In this document: positions 4,890 to 11,399 of the stretch, piece after piece
How the letters are laid out: each line of letters begins with the position of its first letter
How positions within the stretch are numbered: position 1 is the first letter of the stretch
Origin: CAYSHJ01 sp964589725
GTDB taxonomy: Bacteria; Planctomycetota; Planctomycetia; Planctomycetales; Planctomycetaceae
Direction of reading: 5' to 3'
Assembly: GCA_964589725.1 (NCBI GenBank)
Contig: CAZPUJ010000139.1
Coordinates: 1 to 15,919, forward strand
Length of the DNA: 15,919 bases
Made by a program: the position numbers and the translations under genes
The notes under the pieces: generated by a model
Databases searched by the model: none
Seen by the model: the letters and a program-made list of their open reading frames with translations, nothing else
Told to the model about the DNA's origin: nothing

Positions 4890-7339
4890 GAGGTTGTCAG
4901 ATCAATGTTTCGATCGCACTGCTCCGCAATCGCTCGCCGGCCGGTCGCGATCAACACCGTGCAGGCCGCGCGAGAATTCTTGAGTTCGTTCAACAGTCGT
5001 TCGGAATCGTCGTCGGACAGCGAGTCGAGCAACCCGTCGATCAGCAGTAGCCGCGGTCGCGCGACCAATGCGCGAGCGAGCATCAACCGCCGAGCCTGAC
5101 TCTCCGACAACGGCCGGCCGTCGTGGGCGAGGTGCGTGTCGAGGCGAGTGCCGAAAGAGGACATCGCGTTCGATGTCCCATGACCCCTCAGCCAGAACGC
5201 GCTAGCGTCCGGTTCGGTCGATCGTTTCACATCCGATGAACGCGATCCGGCTGCATCGTTTGAATCCGTCGCCCAATTGGAACCTGTCACTGCGTTCGAG
5301 CCTGTTGCGACGCTCGAACCGGACGCTAGCGCGTTCCGGCTGATGTCGCTTGGGCCAATCGGCGTTTCGTCCAGTCCCACTCGCCGCAGCGCGTCGCGCA
5401 CGTCGGCGGTGGAGACATCGGACCGATCGAGATGCACGTTCTCGGCCAGCGTTCCTTCGAGGAGTTCGATGCCGCGCACCAACGACACGTTCTGTCGCAG
5501 CACGTCAGGCCGCAGGTCGGTCAGGTCGAGATCGTCCAGGACGACTCGCCCCGACGACGGCTCACGCATTCGGAACAGCAGATCGAGCAGTGTGCTCTTG
5601 CCACATCCGGCTGGCCCGCTGATCGCGATCACTTCGCCTGGAGCGACATCGAAGCTCACATCGTTCAACACCGGCGAGCCGTCGTCGTGCGAAAATGTCA
5701 TGTGGCGAAGCGACAGCCCAGCCGCTCCGGTGCGCCCGACATGCATCACGCCCGACGACGATTCGACCGGCAAGTCAAACAAGTGGCTGAGTTTGTCCAT
5801 TGATGTCAGCAGGTCGTAAAAGCTTTCGAGGTGCTTATCAAACTTCGCGATCGCCGCGACGATCAGCGTCACAATCAGCTCAGCCGCGACCAGTTGGCCC
5901 AGCGTCAACTGTCCTTGCATCACGAGAAACCCACCCAACCCTAACAACACCGCGCTGGCAAACGCTTCGAGTGCCAAACCCACGACGATCTGCCGCATCA
6001 GCACGCGATAATGAGCTTGTCGCGCGACGAGGTAATCGGTCGTCAGTCGATCGGCGCGTGTCAGCGCGAACTCCGCTGCGCCGCTCCCCTTGAAGGTCGT
6101 TGGGCAACGAGCCATGTCTTCCAGCCAACCCGCGACCGCGTACTTACTCCGCGATTCCTCAATGCTGGTTCGCACGGCTCCACGCCCAAACACAAACACG
6201 TTTGCTAACAACATCACGAGCAACACCGCATCGAACGCCAAGAGCCACGGGTGATAAAACGCCAACACGATCATGCCGAGTCCGACCGTCAGCACGACCG
6301 TCAAACCGTCGAGCAACAACTGTGCGACGATCTTCTGCATGGTCACGACATCGAAGAAGCGATTGAGCAACTCTGGCGTGAACTCGCTCGTTCGATCGAG
6401 TCGCACGCGAGGCAACTGCCACGACAGTCGTGCCACGACGCGAGCAAACAGCCGTCGTTGAATCAGTTCGACCACGAACTTCTGCAAGAATCGCAACGCC
6501 GCCGCGAAGCTGAGAAACGTCAGCAGAATGATCGACAGCACAATTAGCGGTTGCAGCAATGTCCCAAACGCGACCGTGTTGACGAGCGTCTCAACTGCGA
6601 GCGGCGTCGCCAGCGTGAGCATCCCAATGACCAACGCAAAGACCAGCACGATCCAAATGTCCGACCATTCCGGTCGCAAGAAGTCTCGCAGCCGAGACCA
6701 CGGTGAAGAATGGGCGTGCTCGCTATGCCCGTGTTGATGACCAACGTGATGCGATCCGACACCGCCGTCCGCTGCGAGCGGCATGTCGTCCGAGACCGGA
6801 TCAAGCACAACCCAACGCCGAGGTTCACCCTGCGTGTCCCGCAGCAAACTCGACAAATCGCGCTGTGAAACCCAGCGCCCCGCCGAACCACTCGGCAACT
6901 CATACAACCGAGCCTTCTGTCGTTTCGCACCGGTCAAAACTATCAGCCGGAACGCGCTAGCGTCCGGTTTGCATTGTGCCACCGCTGGTCCGCCACTCGA
7001 ACCGGACGCTAGTGCGTTCCGGCTGATTTCGTCACTCGCTTCATTCAGCGTGACCGCCTCAACTCCGTGGCGTAACAGTTCAAACACCTCGCGTGGTGTC
7101 GCGTCGATGACGCGAGCCGCATAGTTCAGCCCTCGCCCCGTTTCGACGAGCCACTTCCACCACCGATCACTCAAGTCACCCGGCCATGCCAACATCGCTT
7201 CGGCGAGCGAGCGGCGAATGACTGAGACGTCCACCCGCCGCCGCTCCCCACACAGCAATCGAATCGCTCCGGCTCCCGATTCGCCAAACAGTGCCGCCGT
7301 CGTCTGCAGCACCGGTCGGTTTATCTCTGGTTGAGTCAT
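4871..7339 (-). CDS. Type I secretion-like ABC transporter, permease plus ATPase, with two repeat-encoded inserts
   Basis: Inner membrane exporter of the HlyB/peptidase-like ABC type; 822 aa from the ATG at 7339, chosen because earlier in-frame starts would overlap terC. Residues 1 to about 215 form a degenerate C39-like N-terminal region with a His-rich stretch (GSHHVGHQHGHSEHAH). Membrane helices run about 226-495. The ATPase domain has Walker A GPAGCGKST (575-583), signature LSESQ (744-748) and Walker B LLLID ending at D768. The usual catalytic Glu after that Asp is Gly769, and the switch-loop His is replaced by Gly800 (IATGRR); the Q-loop region (LVRGIELLEGT) also lacks the usual Gln. ATP hydrolysis may therefore be weak or altered, though this could be normal in this subfamily. 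Residues about 105-133 and 666-718 come from repeat pairs 6 and 5. The last residues SAGTR and the stop come from pair 4. Confidence 0.87.
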   Translation of the reverse strand: MTQPEINRPVLQTTAALFGESGAGAIRLLCGERRRVDVSVIRRSLAEAMLAWPGDLSDRWWKWLVETGRGLNYAARVIDATPREVFELLRHGVEAVTLNEASDEISRNALASGSSGGPAVAQCKPDASAFRLIVLTGAKRQKARLYELPSGSAGRWVSQRDLSSLLRDTQGEPRRWVVLDPVSDDMPLAADGGVGSHHVGHQHGHSEHAHSSPWSRLRDFLRPEWSDIWIVLVFALVIGMLTLATPLAVETLVNTVAFGTLLQPLIVLSIILLTFLSFAAALRFLQKFVVELIQRRLFARVVARLSWQLPRVRLDRTSEFTPELLNRFFDVVTMQKIVAQLLLDGLTVVLTVGLGMIVLAFYHPWLLAFDAVLLVMLLANVFVFGRGAVRTSIEESRSKYAVAGWLEDMARCPTTFKGSGAAEFALTRADRLTTDYLVARQAHYRVLMRQIVVGLALEAFASAVLLGLGGFLVMQGQLTLGQLVAAELIVTLIVAAIAKFDKHLESFYDLLTSMDKLSHLFDLPVESSSGVMHVGRTGAAGLSLRHMTFSHDDGSPVLNDVSFDVAPGEVIAISGPAGCGKSTLLDLLFRMREPSSGRVVLDDLDLTDLRPDVLRQNVSLVRGIELLEGTLAENVHLDRSDVSTADVRDALRRVGLDETPIGPSDISRNALASGSSVATGSNAVTGSNWATDSNDAAGSRSSDVKRSTEPDASAFWLRGHGTSNAMSSFGTRLDTHLAHDGRPLSESQARRLMLARALVARPRLLLIDGLLDSLSDDDSERLLNELKNSRAACTVLIATGRRAIAEQCDRNIDLTTSSAGTR
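5187..5344. repeat. GCTAGCG inverted pair 5, inside the ATPase domain
   Basis: Arms 5187-5214 (one central mismatch, AGAAC for GGAAC, plus a diverged outer end) and 5317-5344, with the longest spacer, 102 nt. Translated as ISRNALASGS, a Ser/Gly/Asn-rich linker, then EPDASAFWL. It falls between the Q-loop region and the LSESQ signature, that is in the helical subdomain of the ABC ATPase. Confidence 0.92.
5240..5311 (-). repeat. Degenerate 18-bp tandem repeat, four units
   Basis: Inside the spacer of pair 5, four consecutive 18-nt units on the minus strand encode VATGSN, AVTGSN, WATDSN and DAAGSR. The shared pattern is x-A/V-T-G-S-N. This explains why this spacer is about three times the length of the others. 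Confidence 0.75.
6942..7027. repeat. GCTAGCG inverted pair 6, N-terminal part of ABC gene
   Basis: Arms 6942-6969 and 7000-7027 (one mismatch, AGTGCG for AGCGCG), spacer 30 nt. Read in the ABC frame as ISRNALASGS, a short spacer peptide, and KPDASAFRLI, placed between the segments TLNEASDE and VLTGAKRQ of the cytoplasmic N-terminal region. Confidence 0.93.
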
Positions 7340-7418
7340 CGTCGAGTCATTCGTTTGATACCTGGTGAAGGCCACTTCTGGCCGGATCAAATTGGCAATT
7401 GGATCGTTGATCATGCAG

Positions 7419-8450
7419 CTAAAACAAGGAATTGGCATCGCGCGGAGATGCGCGACGATCACACGCGAACGCCTCTGGGACGACCGCGACAAACAACGGT
7501 TCGTGGTCCAGCGTGGCCGATATCGATTCAACTCCCTTCACTTCTTGAGATCGCCACAAAGACGCGACTACCGACGTCGCCAAGATACCAACCACCACGC
7601 TCAAGCTGATAGCAATCGGGATCGGAGCGATATCCACGAGCATCATTTTCGTTCCGACGAAAGCCAAGATGCCCGCCAAGCCGTATTTGAGGTAACGGAA
7701 CTTATCCATCATTCCAGCCAGAGCGAAGTACAACGCCCTGAGTCCAAGCATCGCGAAGACATTGGAGGTGAAGACAATGAACGGCTCGTTCGACACGGCC
7801 AGGATCGCGGGGATCGAATCCACCGCGAAGATCAGGTCAGTCGTCTCCACCATCAGCAGAACCAGTAACAACGGTGTGGCCCACAGCTTGCCATCGTCGC
7901 GAATCAAGAATCGGTCGTCGTGGTAGTTTGTTGTGACTCGGAGGAACCGCCGACAGAGCCGAATCAGCCAATGATTTTGTGGATCGACCGGCTTCAAGTT
8001 TGGTCGCAGCATCTTCAGTCCAGTCAGAACCAGAAACGCTCCGAAGACGTAAATCAGCCAGTGAAACCGCTCAATCAACGCGACTCCCGCGAAGATCATC
8101 GCGGCTCGCATGACAAGCGCTCCGAAGACGCCCCAGAACAAAATCTTGTGTTCGCAGTGTTTCGGGACTCGAAAAGCCGCGAACAACACTGCGAAGATAA
8201 ACACGTTATCCACGCTCAACGATTTCTCGATCAGGTATCCCGTCAGGAACTCCATAGCCAGCTTCGGCCCAGCCCAAAAGTACAAGCCGAGATTGAACAC
8301 CATCGCCAATGCGATCCAAACCGCACTCCACGAAAGTGCCTCACGAAGCCTCACGACGTGAGCCTTCCGATGAAACACACCCAGATCGAGTGCCAGCATC
8401 GCCAGCACAAACGCGTTAAAGCCCACCCAACCCCAGATCGAGATTTCCAT
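7419..8450 (-). CDS. TerC-family integral membrane protein
   Basis: Member of the TerC/Alx family, whose studied members export manganese or help metalate secreted proteins and which was named for tellurite resistance. 343 aa with about nine hydrophobic helices. Family motifs are clear: LIEKSLSVDNVFIFAVLF near residue 75 and VETTDLIFAVDSIPAILAVS near residue 200, both with conserved acidic residues in membrane segments. The ATG at 8450 has AGGAA 7 nt upstream. It follows the second BON-like gene by 55 bp and is followed 79 bp later by the ABC transporter, so it could be the last gene of the stress cluster. No yybP-ykoY-type manganese riboswitch is evident in the short upstream gap. Confidence 0.92.
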   Translation of the reverse strand: MEISIWGWVGFNAFVLAMLALDLGVFHRKAHVVRLREALSWSAVWIALAMVFNLGLYFWAGPKLAMEFLTGYLIEKSLSVDNVFIFAVLFAAFRVPKHCEHKILFWGVFGALVMRAAMIFAGVALIERFHWLIYVFGAFLVLTGLKMLRPNLKPVDPQNHWLIRLCRRFLRVTTNYHDDRFLIRDDGKLWATPLLLVLLMVETTDLIFAVDSIPAILAVSNEPFIVFTSNVFAMLGLRALYFALAGMMDKFRYLKYGLAGILAFVGTKMMLVDIAPIPIAISLSVVVGILATSVVASLWRSQEVKGVESISATLDHEPLFVAVVPEAFACDRRASPRDANSLF

Positions 8451-8505
8451 GATGTTTCCTGGACGTAAGCGTCATCGCAGACGCAAGTCGTGAAATTGTG
8501 ATCGT

Positions 8506-8853
8506 TCAAACTCTGAGCCGGTTGAGATTCTGCAACGGGCTGATCCTGACATCGACATGAACCAATAGCTGCCGCCGGGTTTGCAGTTCTTCCGCCGTCT
8601 GGAGCGCCAACTCCAGAACTTGCAAAGACACAGCAAGACCATGCACGCGAATCACGGTGTCGTCGCACTCCACTCGCAAGCCGGAGTGATCGAATTCCCG
8701 AACATGGGTCGCCGCATCTGGAATCACTGGCGCTGGCTCACACACTTGAAACTCCGACAGTCGTTCCGTCGATTCGACTTCGCCGCGACAATTCACAAAG
8801 TCCCCTTTCCGCATTAGATGAGTCAGTCCAGGGGGAGCGATGTTGGTTCTCAT
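8506..8853 (-). CDS. Small BON-like domain protein
   Basis: 115 aa. The C-terminal half (LRVECDDTVIRVHGLAVS, then a helix LQVLELALQTAEELQ and a strand LLVHVDVRI) follows the beta-alpha-beta pattern of BON domains and resembles the neighbouring 8921-9187 product. The N-terminal half has no clear match. The ATG at 8853 has AGGAG about 10 nt upstream. No signal peptide is seen, so it is probably cytoplasmic. It sits 67 bp after the other BON-like gene and 55 bp before terC. BON domains bind membranes or lipids; the role here is unknown. Confidence 0.6.
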   Translation of the reverse strand: MRTNIAPPGLTHLMRKGDFVNCRGEVESTERLSEFQVCEPAPVIPDAATHVREFDHSGLRVECDDTVIRVHGLAVSLQVLELALQTAEELQTRRQLLVHVDVRISPLQNLNRLRV

Positions 8854-8920
8854 TGTCTTTCACTCCTCTCCAAGTGGTCGTGCCCGATCTTTCTTGTGGG
8901 AATGGTCGGGGCTGTCACAC

Positions 8921-9187
8921 TCACACCGTTACCGACCGCTTAAGCACTTGAACTTGAACACGAACCGGTACTCGATACTCCGCCTGCAATTCTTTCACCA
9001 CCTCAATCACTAATTGCAGAGCGTGGTACGAGCCGACGCGGCCAATGACCGTGATCTCCTGCTCCGTCACGTCCAATTGCAGATCCCGCACTTGCGAGTG
9101 CGTTCGCTGCTGAATCGCAGCCCCAATCTGATCGTTGAATGGACCTGAATTACAAAGTCGAGGCGCGTTGGGAATGATCTCAAACAT
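8921..9187 (-). CDS. Small BON-like domain protein
   Basis: 88 aa. Residues about 31-80 (VRDLQLDVTEQEITVIGRVGS, helix HALQLVIEVVKELQ, strand VRVQVQVLKR) fit a single BON domain. It is similar in pattern to the product of the next gene, so the two may be old paralogues. The ATG at 9187 has AAGGA 8 nt upstream, which also lies just after the stop of the hpf remnant (9200-9202). It is part of a minus-strand cluster starting at hpf. Function not known. Confidence 0.65.
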   Translation of the reverse strand: MFEIIPNAPRLCNSGPFNDQIGAAIQQRTHSQVRDLQLDVTEQEITVIGRVGSYHALQLVIEVVKELQAEYRVPVRVQVQVLKRSVTV

Positions 9188-9199
9188 CCTTCAGTTCCT

Positions 9200-9395
9200 T
9201 TATCGAATGGCCAGAGGTTCTGAGATGTTGATGATCTCTTGGGAATCGCCACGGCCTTCGCGACGACGTTCCAACGCACGACTCACAGAACGAGCGGCAC
9301 GTTCAGCAACGTTCGATACAACTTCGACGACCGAAGGATCAGTCGAGTCCGGGCAAGCAAATCTGTTCCTGGACCTTGCGACTAAGTACCAGCAT
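9200..9395 (-). pseudogene. csrA-hpf chimeric remnant
   Basis: From a well-formed start (AAGGAG 9 nt before the ATG at 9393-9395) the first 18 codons read MLVLSRKVQEQICLPGLD, the hallmark N-terminus of the RNA-binding regulator CsrA, and then hit TGA. In the next frame from that same point, about 45 codons read DPSVVEVVSNVAERAARSVS and on to SRALERRR, closely matching the C-terminal half of the intact HPF gene just upstream (DPSVVTAVANVAERAARSVS), and end at TAA 9200-9202. A deletion appears to have fused the 5' end of a csrA gene to the 3' end of an hpf copy out of frame. It probably makes no functional protein. Confidence 0.75.
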
Positions 9396-9433
9396 GATTG
9401 TTACTCCTTAAGAAAAATGTTGGGACGCTCAAA

Positions 9434-9799
9434 TCATTCGTCACTGCGACATCGCCGAGGCTCGCTAAAGATCACTCGCTCTGGCACATCACCAAAATCG
9501 CGGCGACGCTCCAACGCTCGACTCACCGATCGAGCGGCACGTTCAGCGACGTTCGCCACCGCCGTGACGACCGAAGGGTCGATGTCTTCGACAACCACTT
9601 CACCGCTAGGAATCAACGCAATCCGTAGCCGACATTGCTTGTCGCAGCCTCCACGATTGCCGTTCACATCGCTGAAGATCACCGAGACACGGCGAATTCG
9701 CGATGAAAACCGTCCCAGCGCGATTTGCAGTCGGCGCTCAATCCATTCACGCACGCCTTCCGCCAACATCACATTTCGTTTCGTCACTTCGATCAGCAT
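9434..9799 (-). CDS. HPF/RaiA-family ribosome hibernation factor
   Basis: Small ribosome-binding protein that inactivates or dimerises ribosomes in stress or stationary phase. 121 aa, the short form, without the long-HPF C-terminal domain. The S30AE pattern is visible: MLIEVTKRNVMLAEGVREWI, helix ERRLQIALGRF, strands VSVIFSDVNG and KQCRLRIALIPSGEVVVED, and the last helix ANVAERAARSVSRALERRR. The ATG at 9799 is preceded by GGGAGAG 5 nt upstream. It is the first gene after the 63-bp conserved block at 9941-10003, so it is likely induced from there. A partial second copy of its 3' half lies directly downstream. Confidence 0.88.
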   Translation of the reverse strand: MLIEVTKRNVMLAEGVREWIERRLQIALGRFSSRIRRVSVIFSDVNGNRGGCDKQCRLRIALIPSGEVVVEDIDPSVVTAVANVAERAARSVSRALERRRDFGDVPERVIFSEPRRCRSDE

Positions 9800-9940
9800 G
9801 ATTGCTCTCCCGTTTTTCGATGTCGTCTCGGCTTGAACTTAGGCGAGCGGGGGGCATTCGCCCCCAAAGCTGAGCAGGTCCATCGGGCCAGAAACCAAGG
9901 CTCATCTTTGCCAGCGAAGTGCCGACCGCTCGCCTGTCTC
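9800..9940 (-). other. hpf leader region with hairpin
   Basis: Non-coding stretch between hpf and the conserved block. It holds a compact hairpin at 9850-9865 (GGGGGC, loop ATTC, GCCCCC). If transcription starts at the conserved block the hairpin would lie in the hpf 5' UTR. No T-tract follows on either strand, so it is not a standard terminator. Confidence 0.45.
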
Positions 9941-10003
9941 TCAGGTCGGCAAACAATACGTTGCCGCATGATATTCGACTAATTGAAACTTCGTCGTCGA
10001 TAC
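9941..10003 (-). promoter_or_regulatory. 63-bp conserved block, copy A: putative NhaR/LysR operator and promoter for hpf
   Basis: Aligned without gaps to 12381-12443, 47 of 63 positions agree by my count. The invariant parts are CGGCAAACAATACG and TTCGACTAATTGAAACTT, plus GATAC at the end. TTCGACTAATTGAA is an interrupted palindrome with T-N11-A, the LysR-type box. On the minus strand TATTGT at the inner side could serve as a -10 element. It is 142 bp upstream of hpf. Confidence 0.65.
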
Positions 10004-10084
10004 TTCAATAAAGTCAAACAGACATGATCCAAACTGACAGGACGAAGTTCGCTGACGCTCATCACCATTCATTCTCAGCGGTCG

Positions 10085-10342
10085 TCAATCTTTCTTTTTG
10101 TTTCCAACCTGTTTGTTTCCCCAACAACACCATCCCAGTGTGATGAAGACTTCTGCCGTGCCCCCTTTCAAAAAGGCTGGAATTGCCAATGCCCGGAAGA
10201 CCATGCTTCCATTGCCAGAAGCGCCGATGTCGTCGCTCGAAAGCCCAACCAGCAATCCCCAGGGCAACGCCGCCAGCAAGCTCACCGCCCCTCCAAAAGC
10301 TGCTCCCCAAAACAGTCGCTTTGAGGAAATCCGAGTCACCAT
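10085..10342 (-). CDS. Small hydrophobic membrane protein
   Basis: 85 aa, two likely membrane helices: WGAAFGGAVSLLAALPWGLLVG (about 10-32) and ALAIPAFLKGGTAEVFITLGWCC (about 51-73), with a basic C-terminus NKQVGNKKKD. No family recognised. The start is ATG 10342 or the adjacent GTG 10339; a GGAGG lies 2 or 5 nt upstream respectively, so the GTG is better spaced. The start overlaps the stop of the 20-codon CxxC frame (ATGGTGA), suggesting translational coupling. The last gene before the hpf promoter region. Confidence 0.65.
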   Translation of the reverse strand: MVTRISSKRLFWGAAFGGAVSLLAALPWGLLVGLSSDDIGASGNGSMVFRALAIPAFLKGGTAEVFITLGWCCWGNKQVGNKKKD

Positions 10343-10398
10343 GACCTCCACTTCATTTGGCTTTCTTTGAGTTCGTTTTGGCACGAAGGGCATTGCAT
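10336..10398 (-). CDS. 20-codon CxxC reading frame with strong Shine-Dalgarno
   Basis: AGGAGG lies 8 nt before the ATG at 10396-10398, the strongest ribosome site in the window. The product begins MQCPSCQNELKESQ, very like the start of the zinc-ribbon protein just upstream (MKCPACETEL), and stops after 20 residues in ATGGTGA overlapping the next gene. It may be a leader that couples translation of the membrane protein, or the stump of a truncated zinc-ribbon paralogue. Too short for a firm call. Confidence 0.45.
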   Translation of the reverse strand: MQCPSCQNELKESQMKWRSW

Positions 10399-10480
10399 GA
10401 TTTGGCCTCCTGGCGTTGTGAAGGTCTGTCGTCGAATCAAAAATGCCGATTCGCATCGACCGTCTGCTCGGTTCAAAGTG

Positions 10481-10774
10481 TCATCCGAAATCGAATAGCT
10501 CACTCCAAAACGATTCACGTTTCTTGGTAGGGTGTTGCGCTTCATTTAATGAGGGCGTTTTTTGAAGATCGCGACGACTCTTGCGACTCCGATCGTCATC
10601 GTCATCGAAGTCATCCTCATCATCGTGCGAGCGATGCTGACGACTGGATCGTTCAATAAGTTTGTCTAACTCGCCACGGTCAAGCCAAACTCCTCGGCAG
10701 GTCGGACAGTAGTCGATTTCAACTCCTTGTCGTTCAGTCATCCGCAGTTCGGTTTCACAGGCAGGACACTTCAT
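10481..10774 (-). CDS. TFIIB-type zinc-ribbon protein
   Basis: 97 aa. CPAC at 3-6 and CPTC about 24-27 make a four-cysteine zinc site in the pattern of the zf-TFIIB domain (MKCPACETELRM, then VEIDYCPTCRGVWLDRGELDKLIE). A strongly acidic run (DDEDDFDDDDD) and a basic patch (SRKSRRD) follow, ending in FWSELFDFG, a typical tail of these proteins. The ATG at 10774 is preferred over 10783 because AAGGA lies 8 nt upstream of it. It is in the htpX-led gene series. Function in bacteria is not established. Confidence 0.82.
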   Translation of the reverse strand: MKCPACETELRMTERQGVEIDYCPTCRGVWLDRGELDKLIERSSRQHRSHDDEDDFDDDDDRSRKSRRDLQKTPSLNEAQHPTKKRESFWSELFDFG

Positions 10775-10888
10775 GTGAGTCATCCTTCTTGCAAGAGGTT
10801 GAAATCAAAATCGGGCATCCGGTTGAGCGTGCATTGGCCATCCGTCGCGATTGAATGTCCTTGCCTGTCTGCCCGCGACGATTTCGGC

Positions 10889-11266
10889 TTAAGCCAAACA
10901 CTCGTCGAACAAAGCTTCGGCCTTAGAACTGAATTCTCTGGCTTCTCCTCGTAACTCTCTCAGAAGTTTTTTCTCCCGGTCCTTCACCATTCCGTCCGAG
11001 AAAATCACTCGCCGCAACCAAACTGCTTCTTCGTTACCGATGCAGCCGTCAGCGACGAGATGCTTTTTGACCGCTTGGTAGAAGAATTTCTCAAAGGCCG
11101 GGGCGATCTGATCCGTTCGTCGATACAGCTCAAGGAGAAACTCTGCCTCCTGTCGGTCGATCTCTCCATCAGCGGAAAGGTGCTTCCGCAGAGTTTCCAC
11201 TTCGTGTCCTTCGATCTTTCCATTCGCCATGATGGAAATGCCCAGCGTGCGTAATTCATTCCTCAT
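10889..11266 (-). CDS. TerB-like helical protein
   Basis: 125 aa, all-helical, soluble. Repeated ADGxI/V-type motifs followed by acidic helices (MANGKIEGHEVETLRKHL, SADGEIDRQEAEFLLELY, VADGCIGNEEAVWLRRVI, SDGMVKDREKKLLREL) resemble TerB/DUF533-like proteins, in which such acidic turns may bind metal. Four units in 110 residues suggest internal duplication. The ATG at 11266 has GAAAGG 8 nt upstream; MANG at 11230 is a possible shorter start without a good ribosome site. Family call is tentative; the presence of terC in the same cluster is suggestive only. Confidence 0.6.
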   Translation of the reverse strand: MRNELRTLGISIMANGKIEGHEVETLRKHLSADGEIDRQEAEFLLELYRRTDQIAPAFEKFFYQAVKKHLVADGCIGNEEAVWLRRVIFSDGMVKDREKKLLRELRGEAREFSSKAEALFDECLA

Positions 11267-11374
11267 TGGTTTTGCCTTTCAAGCAGTGAAGCAACGTCAT
11301 TCTGTCGTTCGGTGAAAGTGGTCCGTAGTTTGTCTGGCGGGGAGTGCTGTTGTGGTCGAGTCCAGTATGAACAA

Positions 11375-11394
11375 CCGGAACCGCTGCGTTCCGG
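11375..11394. repeat. Short inverted repeat between htpX and the TerB-like gene
   Basis: CCGGAACCGCTGCGTTCCGG: 6-bp stem around an 8-nt loop in the 133-bp gap after htpX. It recalls the CCGGAACGCG/CGTTCCGG ends of the GCTAGCG arms but lacks the core, so it may be a decayed relative or chance. Confidence 0.4.
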
Positions 11395-11399
11395 AGCAT

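Noticed and set aside
2376..7027. CRISPR array
   Set aside because: The repeats are paired in inverted orientation, kilobases apart, with irregular spacers, and partly coding; no cas genes are present.
7340..7531. Earlier start for the ABC protein
   Set aside because: The extension overlaps the terC 3' end, is Arg/Ser-rich and unlike the family N-terminus; ATG 7339 avoids overlap.
8451..8505. Manganese (yybP-ykoY) riboswitch before terC
   Set aside because: The gap is only 55 bp and terC follows a same-strand gene; no matching fold was found by eye.
10062..10310. 82-codon minus-strand frame overlapping the small membrane protein
   Set aside because: Gly/Arg/Trp-rich shadow; the other frame has clear membrane helices and a coupled start.
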